The notes: generated by a model not told the origin, from the sequence alone. Positions 19,701 through 32,213 are shown, numbered from the stretch's first letter. The stretch is 64,000 nucleotides of DNA from Elymus sibiricus (GCA_039707655.1 CM077666.1:394153886-394217885); one strand, 5' to 3'. Numbers and translations: made by a program.

Positions 19701-22700
19701 CATTATTAACCACATAAACACTACTCATTACTTGAGTAGTCCTTTTAAAGAAGGAACTCTTTTAGTCCGTAGTACCATATGATTTCCGACCATTTCAAGT
19801 CATGGAGTGACTTCTGAAGGTTTACACAAAACATGTTGCGGTTTGTTTTTGGATTCGGAATTATAAGCCCTTCAGGGACTTAAATATAGAAATCCGAAAT
19901 GAGTGATTCATATGAGTATGTAGTCACTGATCCATTAACTACATGGATAATATTATTTGTACTGCCAATGATATGTAGTATCGAAACATAATTCCACTCA
20001 TACCAAGAGGGTATGTTACATCGTAATCGATGTCGGGTCTCTGCGTGAACCCTTTCTGCTACAAGCCTCGCTTTCTCACCACCGCATTGACTTTGTTCAT
20101 GAATGAGAAGTTATTTGTATTTCATATGGGTGATACTTATGAGGAGTTTGTATTACTATGGTAAATACAATTCTTTTGTTGAGCAAGTGCTATTCTTCAT
20201 TACTTGCTTCCTTTCATGTGAACCAATATGAATGCAAGAGGCACTCTACCATGGATTTAGGTTCAGGGCCCAAAAGGTTTTAGCAATTTTGAGAAGAAAT
20301 ATATGTCGAAAAATGTAGTCTTTTGTTATATGATTCTGGTGGAATCAATGAAATTTGTGGAAATGTGTTTATTCCTTTTTAACTCATTGTGATTTCCTAC
20401 AACAATAGAGTCAAGGTGTTTCGATGTCTCAGCACTAAAAATAGTGTGCACTTCTATGCCGGGCTTTGGATGACGAGCATCCTATGAGGTGTCTTTCAAC
20501 TTGATGTTGAATTGCATTTACTGATTGAGGATCTAATTTCCTCTGTTTCCGCGGAAGCATGTGAGAAATTATATCTCATGTAGTCAGATTTCTCCCCCTC
20601 TTGCTCTAATTTGGGGAGAACAATGGTTTATTAAGTACCTCCACTTTCTCTGACATTTTACTGCAGGAATAAAATTTAGTGACACCTTTGTCATCAGTAA
20701 ATGTATGTGGTAGATTTGCAATGTGTTGCAAATATATGATTCTCTGAACTTCTAATTCAGATTCTTAAGTACGTGGACATAAGGACTGAATCTTAATGAA
20801 TTATTTCTTGGCATTCTTTGTGGTACTAATCTCCCCCTAATGCCAGAAAATGTCCATATTGCAGATGCATCAACGTACGGGCTGATAATAACTCCCCTAT
20901 TTGGGGCTCAATTTATTTATGATTGACGGATAAATAGTTATTCCTCACATAGATCCCTAAATTGCTGTGAGGGCCCATTGATGTATGCTGGAGTGGTGAT
21001 ATCGGTATGTAACCGAATTATCGCAGATGGAAAATACTTTATGATTTTCACGTACTTACTACAAGGGGAAAGTAGTATAATATGCAGCTGTTATGATTTA
21101 GATCATACTTACGGTGTGTAAGGCCGTATATGCCCAGCAAGAGGCTGGTAAATTACAATTCTACAAGAGTTGTCATGTAATTAATATTAGTATCTTTGAT
21201 AAGATATCTAACTAAACCATTTTGGGTATGTACATAAAGTACTAAATATAATCAAACATTGCTCTTGAAATGAGTTCAGCGATGGTGTGCATATCCTGTG
21301 TGCAGGATAACTTGCTCTTAGTTTGATAAGCTGAGAAATTAATTTAATAAGATCATGCATGGTTGTGTGATAAGAGACACACATGAAATCATTTTATAAA
21401 TGTTTCTAAGAGTACCATGAAGTATCTTAATAAACCACATAATTGTTAAGTAATCCACAAATATCTTCTAAATGTGACCACGGAAGAATGAGTGGTTTTT
21501 TTTTGAAATTTTAAGGTGAGAGTGCCTTAAAATCGATTTCCCCATGACACATGTGGTGCACATAAAATCTGATGATTTTAGGGAAATTTTCAACTTAGTA
21601 AGTTGTGACCAATAGAATTGTCAATAATTTTCTAATCATCCCCAAACCAGGATGGATAGGGCTATCAAGCCAAATTAATTTATTAAAATTTATAAAATTA
21701 TTGTGTACGCAACAATATTGAGTATGAATTGAACCATACAATCAATAATTATCAAATATCATGTCCGAAAAATAGGATATTGGACATCGCACTACATGTA
21801 GTAGCACAAGTATAAGCTACCGATATTTTGGGAATAATTAGGAGATTACATGAGGTCTCCAATATTACTGAAACTTTAATTACGCAAACATATCATCGGT
21901 GCAAAGGCATTCACCTTCCTTTTATTGCACTAGAGTTTTAGTTCTCCTTCTGATGAAGATCTGAGAACAATCATTTACCAAAATAGTTTCTGGTTATAAG
22001 TTTGCAAATTTTCAAATTTATCCCAATGAACTTTTTGCCTTTTTAATAAATTTGTGGTGTGGTTTGACCATATGTTTGAGGGTTTGGTAATCATAGGTCT
22101 GATATTTGTATAACCACACATTTGAGAAACTTGAGAGTTCTCTTTGTGATCGTTTGAAAACGATCTATTCCCTATTAAGAGATAATTCTGTTGGTTGTCT
22201 TTTAGCCTCCACTTTACTTTGAAGTCCTCATGTTTATATTTCGTCGCCACTGACTTACATAGTATTCAGTACCAGCAAGAATTTTAAATGATGGTATAGC
22301 ACCCGTTGGGTGAATCTAATGATTAAAAAAAATCTATGTTTCTGTACCATGGAAATGGTAGTACCATCATAAGAGGATGTAAAGTGTACTGAGGGCTTTT
22401 CAACCGGATCTCCATATGACAATGTTTGATCACAAAATCTCAACATGAAGTTGATTTTATGAGTAACAGAATTATAAGCTGCGATAGACTTGAGGTCTTG
22501 AAAAATTAGTGGGTGATCATTCCGAATGTGCTCATGGCAGCTTTCTCTTATGGGAAATACTCAAGGGTAAATAAATATTCATCCATTATATGCGTATTAG
22601 TTTGAGAACTAAGTGGAGTTGATGACGTATAAATGCATATTTACATACATAGCTATCAAGACAATAGCCATGGCATTTTTTCGAAGGTGAAATTATAGTG

Positions 22701-24040
22701 GCAATAAGCTCACAGATGGATATAATGACTTATGTCCACGACCCATCTTAAGATAGTTACTCCCACCTAAATGTGAATTAAGTGCATTTGGAAATGTCAG
22801 CCATGTGTTACATGAAATGCACATGTACTATTTGGTTTACTTCTTGGAGTAGAAGATTTATATGGATGAAATGATATATCTGAGAACAGTCATGACCAAG
22901 GTGATTCTTGGTGAACCTGGGTATCCTTCGATACAACGCATGTGATGAAATTGTTGCTAATGTTTTGGACTTCATTCTTGAGGAAGTGTGTGACTTTAGA
23001 GTCACTGCCAAAACGTGTAGACTTTGCATGTTTAACATTGGTTAGTCACTATGAAAGTATAACCACAGTGTGATGTGGACCTTGCAGAAGTGTCGAGGCA
23101 CTCAATCGTTGCCATAAATTATGGGATCCATCTTGATGGATGGACAACACTATAATTAGAAATAGTGACGTAGGCTTCACTGCCATGTATATTACCAATG
23201 TAATAGAAGGTAATCACCAGGGTTTGCAAATATTTGCCTAATTTTCTATGACATATTCAAGCAAAGTGAGGCTTGAATTAGCAGAAGAATACCATTTCGG
23301 CATATAGTGATTACGCATGAATAATATTTACTATGAGAGTAAATCATTTTAGTGAACAACAACAAATGCTTCTGAGGAGCAAATTTTATAAATGTAGCTA
23401 ATGCTATCGGGGTCTTACGTGTATACCACAAATCATATAGATAACACTTTGAAGATAATCACGGAATGCGGTATAGATCTTGCAATAATAGGATGCATAA
23501 TCTAACTTTTGTCAGTAGATGCTCATAGTTTCTATTACCTTGTGTTTACTATAATATTAATATTTGGAAGAGCACTTTGAAGGTAGTCATCTTGTTAAAA
23601 TGACAAGATGTAGACCTCGCAGTAGTGGTGGATAATCTGCAAATGCAGTAGATGCCACCAATACCTTGTGATTCACAAATAAAATCTGGGGTAGTCATAT
23701 TGAGTATGACACTTTATAATTTTTAAGGTTTGCAAAAAAAAATGCAAATTTATAATTGTTCACCAAAAATGCATGTCTTAGGAAATGTTTGAGGGAAAGA
23801 CATATATAATGTCTTAAATTCCGAAGGAATAAATGTAATTAAAACATTCTTTTGCATTAGTAGTTCTGTGGAAATACATGCAAATGCAAATATGTATCCT
23901 TCCGCAAGGTTTCCCTGCATACTTAACTAAGCCCGAGGGCTTGAGTGAGAGATTAGGGAGTACTTTGCATATATGTGAAAAATGAGTACTAAATCGCAAA
24001 ACAATCGAAAGGATAAGGTTGAATCGAAAGAAAAAGGTTC
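19701..24040 (-). pseudogene. Decayed gag-pol interior of the Copia element
   Basis: This is about 4.3 kb of AT-rich sequence between the RT remnant and the GC-rich leader. It should hold integrase, protease and gag on the minus strand. The longest open stretches are only 60-90 codons, and I could not place further domain motifs with confidence. It shows no sign of an independent gene. Confidence 0.55.
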
Positions 24041-24643
24041 TCAATTTCCTCCTTCCTTGTGCGTGCGTGGAGACTGGAGAGGAATCAATTGATACTTTCT
24101 GTCGCTTCCATTATGCACTGATGATACGGCCGCTGTTGTTCGTGAGGACGATTGCGACGCCGTTGTGGAGCCGATTGAAGAGAAGGGAAAAACTGGCCTG
24201 TGGTCTAGTCGTCGTTGTAGCGATGGGATCCACGGAGCCGCGCGTCGAGATGCTGCCCAAGCGCGTCGGCCAAAGCCTGGCCACTTCGGGCTGGTGCGAG
24301 CACCGGGGATGAAGGCCGCCGCACCGACAGCCACGCCTGGGGAAGAAACGACTGGTCCGAGAGCCACCGCGCACTTCGTGATGGAGGCCGTCGGTTGGAG
24401 ACGCCACCGCGCCGAGTCCGAGGGCCATGGCTACGCCGTGGGCGTTGTCTGCGTCGTGGGCTGGTGCGCCGATGGGCACCGCCGTCGTGGGGAAAGGCTT
24501 GCCGCGCCCGGATGCCTGCGGGCAGGAGGGCCTCGTTACGCGTCGGCCGATGGCCGTCTCCGTCGACGCAGGGAGATGGCGCTCATGTCTTCTAGTTCTC
24601 TCCGTGGCCTAATCGCTCTGGGTAGAGAAAAGTAATGATAACG
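24041..24643 (-). other. GC-rich leader block next to the Copia 5' LTR
   Basis: This block of about 600 bp is far richer in GC than the rest of the element and lies directly downstream of the 5' LTR on the minus strand. The first bases after the LTR read CGTTATCATTAC, resembling the CGTTATCAGCACG primer-site context seen in some plant Copia elements, but degenerate. Open frames exist on both strands, as expected for GC-rich DNA, and none has a recognisable domain. It may be a normal GC-rich leader or a captured host fragment. Confidence 0.45.
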
Positions 24644-24896
24644 TGTTGCAGTAAAACGAAAGTAAAATGAGATTAAAAGTGAATGGACAGTTAGTCCCGA
24701 TTTCTATTGATTCTCAAGTAGTATATATACATCTAAAAGATATGAGAAGAAGAAGTGTCTGTTCGGAGGCATCCCTCCAAAACAAGTGCCTATTGACAAT
24801 AGAGAGAGAAGAGACATGACTGTCCAGAGAAGATACATGATTGTTCGGGATTGAACACACTCTTTTGCTAATTAATTCACTAATTAATCCCTAACA
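24644..24896 (-). repeat. 5' LTR of the Copia element
   Basis: This 253-bp LTR starts TGTTGCAGTAAAACG and ends TTAATCCCTAACA. It is followed by GAATT, the right copy of the target duplication. It lacks the long AG tract of its partner. Confidence 0.88.
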
Positions 24897-26223
24897 GAAT
24901 TGAAACAGAACACCACCGGTCTGTGGCTCGCAGCGCAGCCACCTCGGCTCATGCATGGGAACTCGGAGCCCGCAACGCAGACTGCACCCACTAGACTGAA
25001 CCGACCCGAACTCGACGGTCCAGCAGCGGTCGGCACGTCGCGCGCATGGCCGCCGGAGATGCGCGCGGGCGACGCGTTGAGGCGGCGGCCTGCTCCTCCG
25101 TTCCCGGAGCAGCCCGGGCCGTTCCCACGTGTTGCCGCGTTGGCGAGCGCGCGTTCACGGCGTCGGCATCGCCTTCGTAGACCCGTCCGAGCTTCCGTAC
25201 CTTTCGCGTGCCCCGCGGGCCGGGCGTCGCCACCTGTCTCCACGTAATCCGCCCAATCCAATCCCAACGAGTTCCTCGCCGGATGGGACGGCCCATCGGT
25301 CACGTGCGGAGCGAGCGAACGATCCAAACCGGTTGCACTCTCTCAGCACGAAGTATAAGAAAAATCTTCTGCTACTTTTCTTCCGAATAATTGTAGCTTG
25401 AAGAAGGAAAAAAAATCTAAAAAATCTGCTGTCGCTGACGCGTGCAGTCTGCATTGCGAGCCAAGGAGGACACCATCATGACCGAGACAATCATGAAGAT
25501 ATCTGGATGAGGAAATCTGTACTAGTTCGTTCAGCTCGAGTTTAATGAATGAAGCTAAAATGGATGGATCCCTCCGACGCGGAGCACAGTCACGCGGCAC
25601 AGAGGCAGACAGGAACAGGCGCACGTACCACGGAGATCGACCTAACTAATTGCAACCACTAATCAATAAAGCTGACACCACAGGCGTGACGAGTGATTAG
25701 GCAGTGATCACGGCATTGCTTATGCCAGTTGATTGATGCGTCCCGCATTGCGGGTCCTCGTCACACCCACCAGTTCACCACCGGCCAGACAGCATTTTCA
25801 GCACCCACATGCGATGCGTCCGGGACTCCTGCACACTGTCGTCAAGTTAGTTTAGTACACCGTGCTTTTGTTCTCTTGCGTAGTGGTAACTGCGAAGGAA
25901 CTACTCCTAATCCTAATGATAACAATCGGATTACGCCTTCGCCTTGTGCCGCAGGGCGGTAACTCTGAGCCGGCGCGCGAATATCCCCATGCGATCGGCG
26001 TGGCCCCTTATCCCCGTGACAGTGACGTGGAACCCCCTATAGATTTTTATAAGCTCCTCGGCCGCTGTGTGGAGCTCAGCCATTCGCCCCGGACATCGCA
26101 AGGCACGCACGCCGTATCAGTTCATACCTCAACGGTAGCATCGCTCGTGATAGCACTGCTTTTCCGTTTCTGCGCACTGCAACTTGGGTATAGCACTTTG
26201 CCTTGATCTTAGTCGAGAGGGAG
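24897..26223 (+). other. Upstream region of the Nudix gene
   Basis: About 1.3 kb of mostly unique-looking, fairly GC-rich DNA between the Copia target duplication and the start codon. Open frames at 24900-25330 on both strands show no recognisable domain and look like GC-rich by-products. The last 250 bp should hold the core promoter and 5' UTR. I see no repeat shared with other parts of the window. Confidence 0.55.
26046..26053 (+). promoter_or_regulatory. Candidate TATA box of the Nudix gene
   Basis: TTTATAAG lies about 170 bp upstream of the ATG, within sequence that changes from GC-rich to AT-rich and back. It is a plausible core promoter by position and sequence only. Confidence 0.35.
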
Positions 26224-28111
26224 ATGGAGAGCTGCAGCTTGGTCGACACGGCCGCCGCCGCTCTGTGCTCGACGCCAGGCGGGCGCGGCCGCGGCCGCGC
26301 CGGGAGCGCCGCCAGGTTCTTCAACTGCCCCAGCTCCTCCAGAGGTAACAGCTCCTATGGTCCTCCTATCTATCACTTCGTCGGTCACCGCCGCATATGG
26401 GGCCAGTTTAATGTTTGAAGAGCTCACTGTCTTCTGTTGCTGTTCAGAGCACGGAGTGAGCGCGTCCTACTCCATCGGCCGGATGCTGAGCGGGGTGAGG
26501 TCGGCGGCGCGGAGGAAGCTGTTCAGGAGCGAGCCCGAGTGGATGGGCGTCAACTGGCCGGACTCTAGCGGCCACCATTGGTGGACCACTCTGGAGAACA
26601 ACTTCGTGCTGGAGGCTTCCGAGGACGAGTACGGCGGGGTCGTCGTCGACGCCGACAAGCTGCCGTCCGACGAGGCCGCCTTCGCCCGGTCGCTCGCGGC
26701 GTCCCTCTCCTACTGGCAGTCCGTGGTACGTGCACAGATCGAGAGGGGTAAATGGGGGTTTGAAATACTCCAGTTCAGTAATTTATGAAGTGTTCACTGC
26801 AACACTGAAAAGCATCAGCTGCTCACTGGTTTCAGGTATTTACATGTGTTGTGATTCTTGTTGCAGGGAAAGAAAGGGGTGTGGCTGAAATTGCGAGTGG
26901 ATCGTTCTGAGTTTGTTCCTATAGCAGTAAAGGTACAAATACTAGTCACTGATTGAAATCAGTTTGTCTGAACTTGGTGATGAAATATCAGTAGTTCACT
27001 GAACTGATGCTATGTTCATTAATCTGTGTACAGGAAGGATTCAAGTACCACCACGCGGAGGAGGCCTACTTGATGCTGACATACTGGATCCCTGACGAGC
27101 CGTCTCTGCTCCCAGCGAACGCTTCTCATCAGGTCGGCGTCGGGGGCTTCGTGATCAATGATCAAATGGAGGTAGGTCTAGCGTGCACAGTGCTAAAAGT
27201 TTCTGCTGGAATGGATTACTGAATAAGTTCGTGTATGTAATGGCATTTCCCTGAACAATCGCACAGGTCCTAGTGGTGCAAGAGAAGTACCGCGGCTGGG
27301 CGTTGGATGGTGTGTGGAAACTCCCCACGGGGTTCATTCAGGAAGTAAGGAGATCATGGGCGATACAACGGTATTACATGATGTGTCAGCAGTTACTGAA
27401 GCAATTGTTCTTCCTCTTGCAGTCAGAAGAAATATACACGGGAGCCATCAGAGAGGTCCAGGAAGAAACAGGGGTAAGAAAGAAACCGAGGACTTGGATA
27501 GACTTTCTCGTGAGGATTGGTTCTGAATGTATTGTTCTTGTGGTGCTCCGTGCAGGTTGACACTGAATTCGTGGATGTGGTTGCCTTCAGGTAAACAGTC
27601 ATCCACCTCAGAGCAGGAACTCTGAAACCGTCGTATCTTTTGCTCTGAATGTTGTCTCACTCACCACTCTTGCCGTTTTACAATGACAGGCACGCGCACA
27701 ACGTGGCGTTTCAGAAGTCGGACCTGTTCTTCATCTGCATGCTGAGGCCTCTGTCGAGCGCGATCAAGATCGACGAAACAGAGATTCAGGCAGCAAAGGT
27801 ACATACATACATCATCATCATCTTTAAAACTACACCTGAAAAGAAATTCAATGGCGCAATCTTTGGTTCGGAGTGTTTTGCTTTACTGAAGCGTCTATTT
27901 GCAGTGGATGCCGCTGGAGGAGTTCGTGAAGCAGCCCTTCATCCAGGAGGACCACATGTTCCAGAAGATCATGGACATCTGCATCCAGCGGCTGAGGAAG
28001 TGCTACTGCGGCCTCACGGCGCACAACGTCGTCTCCAAGTTCGACGGCAGGCAGTCGACCCTCTACTACAACGTGGGCGAACCCGAGGATGTCAACTGTG
28101 ACGCTGTCTGA
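26224..28111 (+). CDS. NUDT8-like: Nudix hydrolase (plant NUDT8-like), nine exons, intact
   Basis: Nudix enzymes hydrolyse nucleoside diphosphates linked to another moiety, such as ADP-ribose or NAD(P)H. The exact substrate here is not known. Exons: 26224-26344, 26448-26725, 26867-26932, 27034-27171, 27267-27344, 27423-27473, 27556-27590, 27690-27798, 27905-28111 (stop TGA). Every intron is GT-AG, phases fit, and the product is 360 aa. Residues 1-70 form a Ser/Ala/Arg-rich extension that could target an organelle. A pre-Nudix domain follows (from WMGVNW at about 72). The Nudix box is complete at residues 223-245 (GX5EX7REVQEETGV) and split over exons 5-7. The C terminus has CYCGLTAHNVVSKFDGRQS. 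The length and extension resemble Arabidopsis NUDT8 more than the shorter NUDT2/6/7 proteins. It is the only clear intact host gene in the window. Confidence 0.93.
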
Positions 28112-28836
28112 CGGGTCGCCGGATTTTTCCTTTGCTCTGCGACCGTTTAGGCGTTGTGTGGTGCAAAGTTGTAGCATTAAGCCATTAAGGCACCTGGATT
28201 GGCCTCTGTATATACGTGTAGAAGACTGTAATTAGACATGTGCGGGACGGGTTAGCTCTGTCGTGTAGTAATATGTACTACTATTCGTCAGTGTACCGGT
28301 GGTGGCAATTATCTAGTAGAAGAAATGGCAGTGATCTGGAAGATATATTTTTCTTTCAGCTTCAGTGTATTGTGCAGTATTGCTACAGAAAGTTCAGCTT
28401 CAAATTATCCTTCACGAAAATGCAGAGGGTGGGGGGTCGGAGTAGCGGAGTAGTTCTTGGCAAAGAGCGTATTCCCGTCCTGCCGTCCAGCCTCGATCCA
28501 CCAGGAGAAAACAGCCATGTTTCTCCACGCTCCTCTGATTGCGTTGATTTTCTTCCGGCTCCTGGGGCCGTGGCAACGCACAGCCCAACCTACCGAACCG
28601 ATACAAAGTGAATTGCCCAACCCACAGAACCCATACAAAATGGTAGAGAAAATTCGATCCAAACAAGTCAAACAATAAAAAAGGACAATCAAAGAGGACG
28701 GTCAACCCAAAGCCGATCATGAAAACAGAAGATGCGCACCTAACATGAGGCGACCTAGACTACCGAACTGAAATTGAACTGTGCTGCCTTGGGAAACCAC
28801 CGGTCCGACACACCGAACACATCAAGCTATCGCCGG
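28112..28836 (+). other. 3' UTR and downstream flank of the Nudix gene
   Basis: The first 200-300 bp after the stop are AT-rich and should hold the 3' UTR. I could not identify a convincing poly(A) signal. The rest (28420-28836) contains no recognisable gene or repeat. It ends at the target duplication AGAGGGCAAG of a LINE insertion. Confidence 0.5.
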
Positions 28837-28846
28837 AGAGGGCAAG

Positions 28847-29247
28847 TGTTGTATTCCTGCCGTGATGCCTTGGAAGCAGAACTTTGTGCGTGTATGGAGG
28901 GATTATCATCTTCCCTAGCTAATGAGAACTGAGCTACCTATTGAAGTGTAGGTTGATTCCCTGTAATTAGCCAAGCTGGTGCAGACCACCGACATCGACA
29001 GATCAATTTATGCTTATCTTGTTAGAGCGATTAAGCTGATGATGAGTCTTCGGGAGACTAGTATTACTCATATTCGTAGGCCCCAATATTAAGTTAGTAG
29101 TAATTGTTTAGCTATCTTTGCTAGAGAGGAAGGTAGAACTATTACTTGGTCAGGATCTGGACCTTCCAGAGCTTTGGAGCTTGCTTCCTTAGATTGTAAT
29201 ACCGTTGGGGCTTGAGTAATACAAGCTTCAGTTTGCAATAAAAAAAA
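28847..29247 (+). mobile_element. 5'-truncated LINE (RNase H end)
   Basis: About 400 bp with an A-rich tail, flanked by the target duplication AGAGGGCAAG at 28837-28846 and 29248-29257. The plus strand encodes pieces of the C-terminal RNase H of plant LINEs: RDALEAELCACMEGLSSSL, TDIDRSIYAYLVRAIKLMM, then LAIFAREEGRTITWSGSGPS. Stops and frame changes interrupt it. Severe 5' truncation is normal for target-primed reverse transcription. Confidence 0.85.
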
Positions 29248-29257
29248 AGAGGGCAAG

Positions 29258-30332
29258 CGCCCGTCCTCTCGCTCCGGGCCGTGGAACTTCGGTCCTGCCA
29301 GCAGATAGCAAAACCGAGGAAGATGACCATGGGGACACGTGTATAAGATAGGAGACCAATAAATCAACTCCTTGGCAGAGCTGGAGGAGCTTCACGCCAG
29401 GATTGAGACAAGCCTGAGGGCGCCAATGCGTGCAACCGGATGGTACCTAAGTTCCCCGACAACGCCCCAAGAGGGTAACAACGTAGAGCGCTAATGCCAA
29501 GCCTGAAACGACGGGCTAGGGTTTTCACCTGAAATCCTGACATGCAAAAGAAACACACAATTACGCCCCCCCCCCAAGAGGTAAGTGACATCCGTAGGCA
29601 TCACCGTCACTGCCGCCAAAAGCGCAGAGCTTTCGCTCGGATCCTCGCCATAGCCACCCGAGGTACCACCAGACTCGACCCAATACGGAAGAGGGGTCGC
29701 ATTGCCAACACGAGGACTCCAGATCCAAACGAGAACGAGCGAGCCACCGCTGTCAAAGTCATGACAACGCCAGAATCACTCGCCATCCCTTTCCTCGCTA
29801 TCCGCATAGTAAAGAGAAGACGCCATCACCCCTTCCCTCACTACCCCGAGAGCCCAGTGCCGATCTAGAGTTCCCTTGGTACCGTTTAAGTCTACTTATC
29901 GGTCTAACAGTTTAGGAAAGCCCTTTTCCCCTGAGAAATGAACTATCGAGCTAACTCAAGCTAACTAACTAAACGGACCTTGCGGCGCCGTTTATTGCAC
30001 CATTTACGCCCCTAGTTGCTTGCTGGGGCGACGTGCAAGGGGGAGGGGAGAAAAAAAAGGCACACAAGCACATGCATACGGATCGTAAGTGAACCAAAAC
30101 CTTCTCGTTATTTCGGTTTAAACAACTGAGTTCCCTACAGTTTGAATTTCTATCTATGTTGCTCGAGGACGATCAAATTTAACCTTCTCGTTATTTTTAC
30201 GCTCATCACACCGTAAACCGGTTTATCTTATAAATTCTGAGATATTCCCTCTGCTATTGTTACTAATGACTAATGAATGCAAGAGACTGCGAAATCCTCT
30301 CTTTATTTTGTTTCCACGGGAAAAAGAGTTAT
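29258..30332. other. Unassigned region between two LINE insertions
   Basis: About 1.1 kb without a credible ORF. A GC-rich part at 29390-29870 contains a C homopolymer at about 29566-29576 and phrases such as GACAACGCCCCAAGAGG that look repeat-derived, but I cannot name the element. The remainder is AT-rich and featureless. Confidence 0.4.
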
Positions 30333-30343
30333 ATATGGATAAA

Positions 30344-30619
30344 TTCTAGGGGGCCTTAGGTTACTGGGTCTACCCGAAGGGAGATGGTAGCTCAGGATAT
30401 CTACAACCGGTTTGGATGGCGGTCCAGTAATAGGCTAGGTGTTTAGTCATCTCGTCCTATTTTTGCCGGTTGTGGCAATTTACATTTATTTGGGTTTTTC
30501 TTTAGCTCCGACAGAGCTTGTACTAGACCGCAGACATTTTTGAATATTTTGCTTAATAGTATGGCTTCATGCATCACTCTTGATGCAGAGGCCGGGGGTA
30601 TTCCTCCTTTTCCAAAAAA
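30344..30619 (+). mobile_element. 5'-truncated LINE (3' UTR only)
   Basis: This 276-bp insertion is flanked by the 11-bp duplication ATATGGATAAA at 30333-30343 and 30620-30630. It ends in an A tail. The last 100 bp (TTAATAGTATGGCTTCATGC, then GATGCAGAGGCCGGGG and TCCTCCTTTTCC) match the characteristic 3' UTR of grass LINEs. No coding part is retained. Confidence 0.82.
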
Positions 30620-30630
30620 ATATGGATAAA

Positions 30631-30904
30631 ATCAAGCATATACAATGAAAGGAACAAAATGTAGATAGAAAAAAATCAAGTGGGAGGCGCAGCAGTTGAA
30701 ACAGAGCGCAAGACGGCGGCTGGTACGAGTGTAAGCGCTCATACAAGATGCCCACGGTATTGTCTCGTCCACCCCCAACAACTTTATAAAGGACCCTGCA
30801 CCAGATTCGCGAAGAGTAGACGCCAGAACCTCCATTTCCGCACCAGATGCCATTCACCAACCCTATCCGTCGCCATTTCCAATCTCATCTCCATAGCCAT
30901 CTTT
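30631..30904 (+). other. Unassigned flank with promoter-like sequence
   Basis: About 270 bp left of the Angela-like LTR. TTTATAAAG at about 30783 is followed by CCAGATTCGCGAAGAGTAG and other GC-balanced, UTR-like sequence that stops at the LTR. It may be a promoter fragment of a gene cut by the Copia insertion, but no coding sequence is visible. Confidence 0.3.
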
Positions 30905-32213
30905 TGAAAATATGCCCTAGAGGCAATAATATTATATTATTATATTTCCATGTTCATAATTAAGAGTTTATATTTCATGCTATAACTGCTATGATCCTGG
31001 AATATGCGATTCAGTGGAAAACTCATATGCACGTGTGGAATGATAAACGGTAAACAATAGGTTCCTAGTCTCGCCTCTAAGACTGGCTCAAGTGTTGTTG
31101 GTGATCACGTTTTCCGGATCTTAGGATATCGTTAAGTGTAACGATAGTTCTAAAACAACATTGAGGGTATGACGTTAGAAGAACGATCATATTGAATCGA
31201 CCCAAACTTGTCTGTTATACTTTGTGATTATATCGTCTGAAATCATTTGTTATAACACAGAGTGTTAGCATGTGTTTTAGTTCCTCAGACCATGAGAGTG
31301 TCTCCGTCACTTCCTACCAGACGGTGGACTTTGGGGTTGCTCAAACGTCATTTGTAACAAGGTGATCACAACGACAACTTTCAGGCTCACCGGAAAGTTT
31401 GACAAGTGATCGGATAGCTCGAGAGTGGGATTTGCTCCTCCGACAATGGAGAGATATTCTTAGGGACCTCTTGGTGTGACGGCATCCATCATCATTTGGC
31501 CAGACACACGTGACTTCGTCACGGGGATGCCGGAACACAATAACGAGAAAGAAGAACAAAACCGGTAACGAGGATTTTGGTATAGCGAGCATGGTGATGA
31601 CTCGGGAGGATACCGATGCATCCCGGGTTTTGTGAAGTATCACGAAGCAAAGGGAACATCACATCATGACCAAAGGTTCACTGGAATATCATTCGTGTGC
31701 TCACAGGGACCAATATGGACGTCCACGGTCCCGCTGTTGGTCATTGAACGAACGGTTTCGTTCATGTCTGTGAGTTACTGAACCTATGGGGTCACAAGCT
31801 TAAGACAATCATGATCTGCTGAGTGTTAGTAGGACGGGAGTGATGAGAATATATTTGTGAAATTATTTCATTAATATTCAGAATAGTTCTGAGAGGATCC
31901 GTAAGTGTTTCGGGGTCACCGGAAGGGTTTCGGTGAATATCGGGTACTACCGGGTATTACCGATAAATAATATATAGGTGGAAAATGTTTCTGGGGATGT
32001 TAAATTATATATAATGGTCTAAAAGTATTTAGAACATTTATATATTAATTTAAATATCAACGAGCCTTAAAAGGCCATGAGGTGGAAGGCAACTTGGGCC
32101 ATAAGTGGAGGAGGCGCCCCCCCTTTCCTTGTGTGCGTGGGGGGGGGGGGGAATCCTACTTGGGGAGGAGTCCAACTCCTCCCCCCTTTGGATGGCGCCC
32201 CAAGGAGGCTTTC
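30905..32213 (+). repeat. 5' LTR of the Angela-like element, left part
   Basis: This is the first 1.3 kb of the LTR. It begins with TGAAAATATGCCCTAGAGG and carries the typical GGGGGAATCCTACTTGGGGA and CCAACTCCTCCCCCC blocks near the break. The last five bases CTTTC are the target duplication of the nested Gypsy element. The sequence resumes at 43140 with CCTCCTTGGTGGCTGCC. Confidence 0.85.

Larger units (their letters stand above)
16445..24896 (-). mobile_element. Decayed Ty1/Copia retrotransposon with short LTRs
   Basis: Short direct LTRs (16445-16726 and 24644-24896, TGTTG to CCTAACA) bound the element. The perfect target duplication GAATT is present at 16440-16444 and 24897-24901. A polypurine tract abuts the left LTR on the minus strand, so it is transcribed leftwards. 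Copia RT remnants occur near 19380-19670 on that strand. The interior is AT-rich and full of stops, except for a GC-rich block near the 5' LTR. A solo LTR of the A1 family (16885-18453) inserted later. The right end lies 1.3 kb upstream of the Nudix start codon. Confidence 0.87.

Noticed and set aside
24884..25454. Open frames of 90-147 codons upstream of the Nudix gene
   Set aside because: They overlap on both strands in GC-rich DNA, have no recognisable domain and no plausible gene structure.
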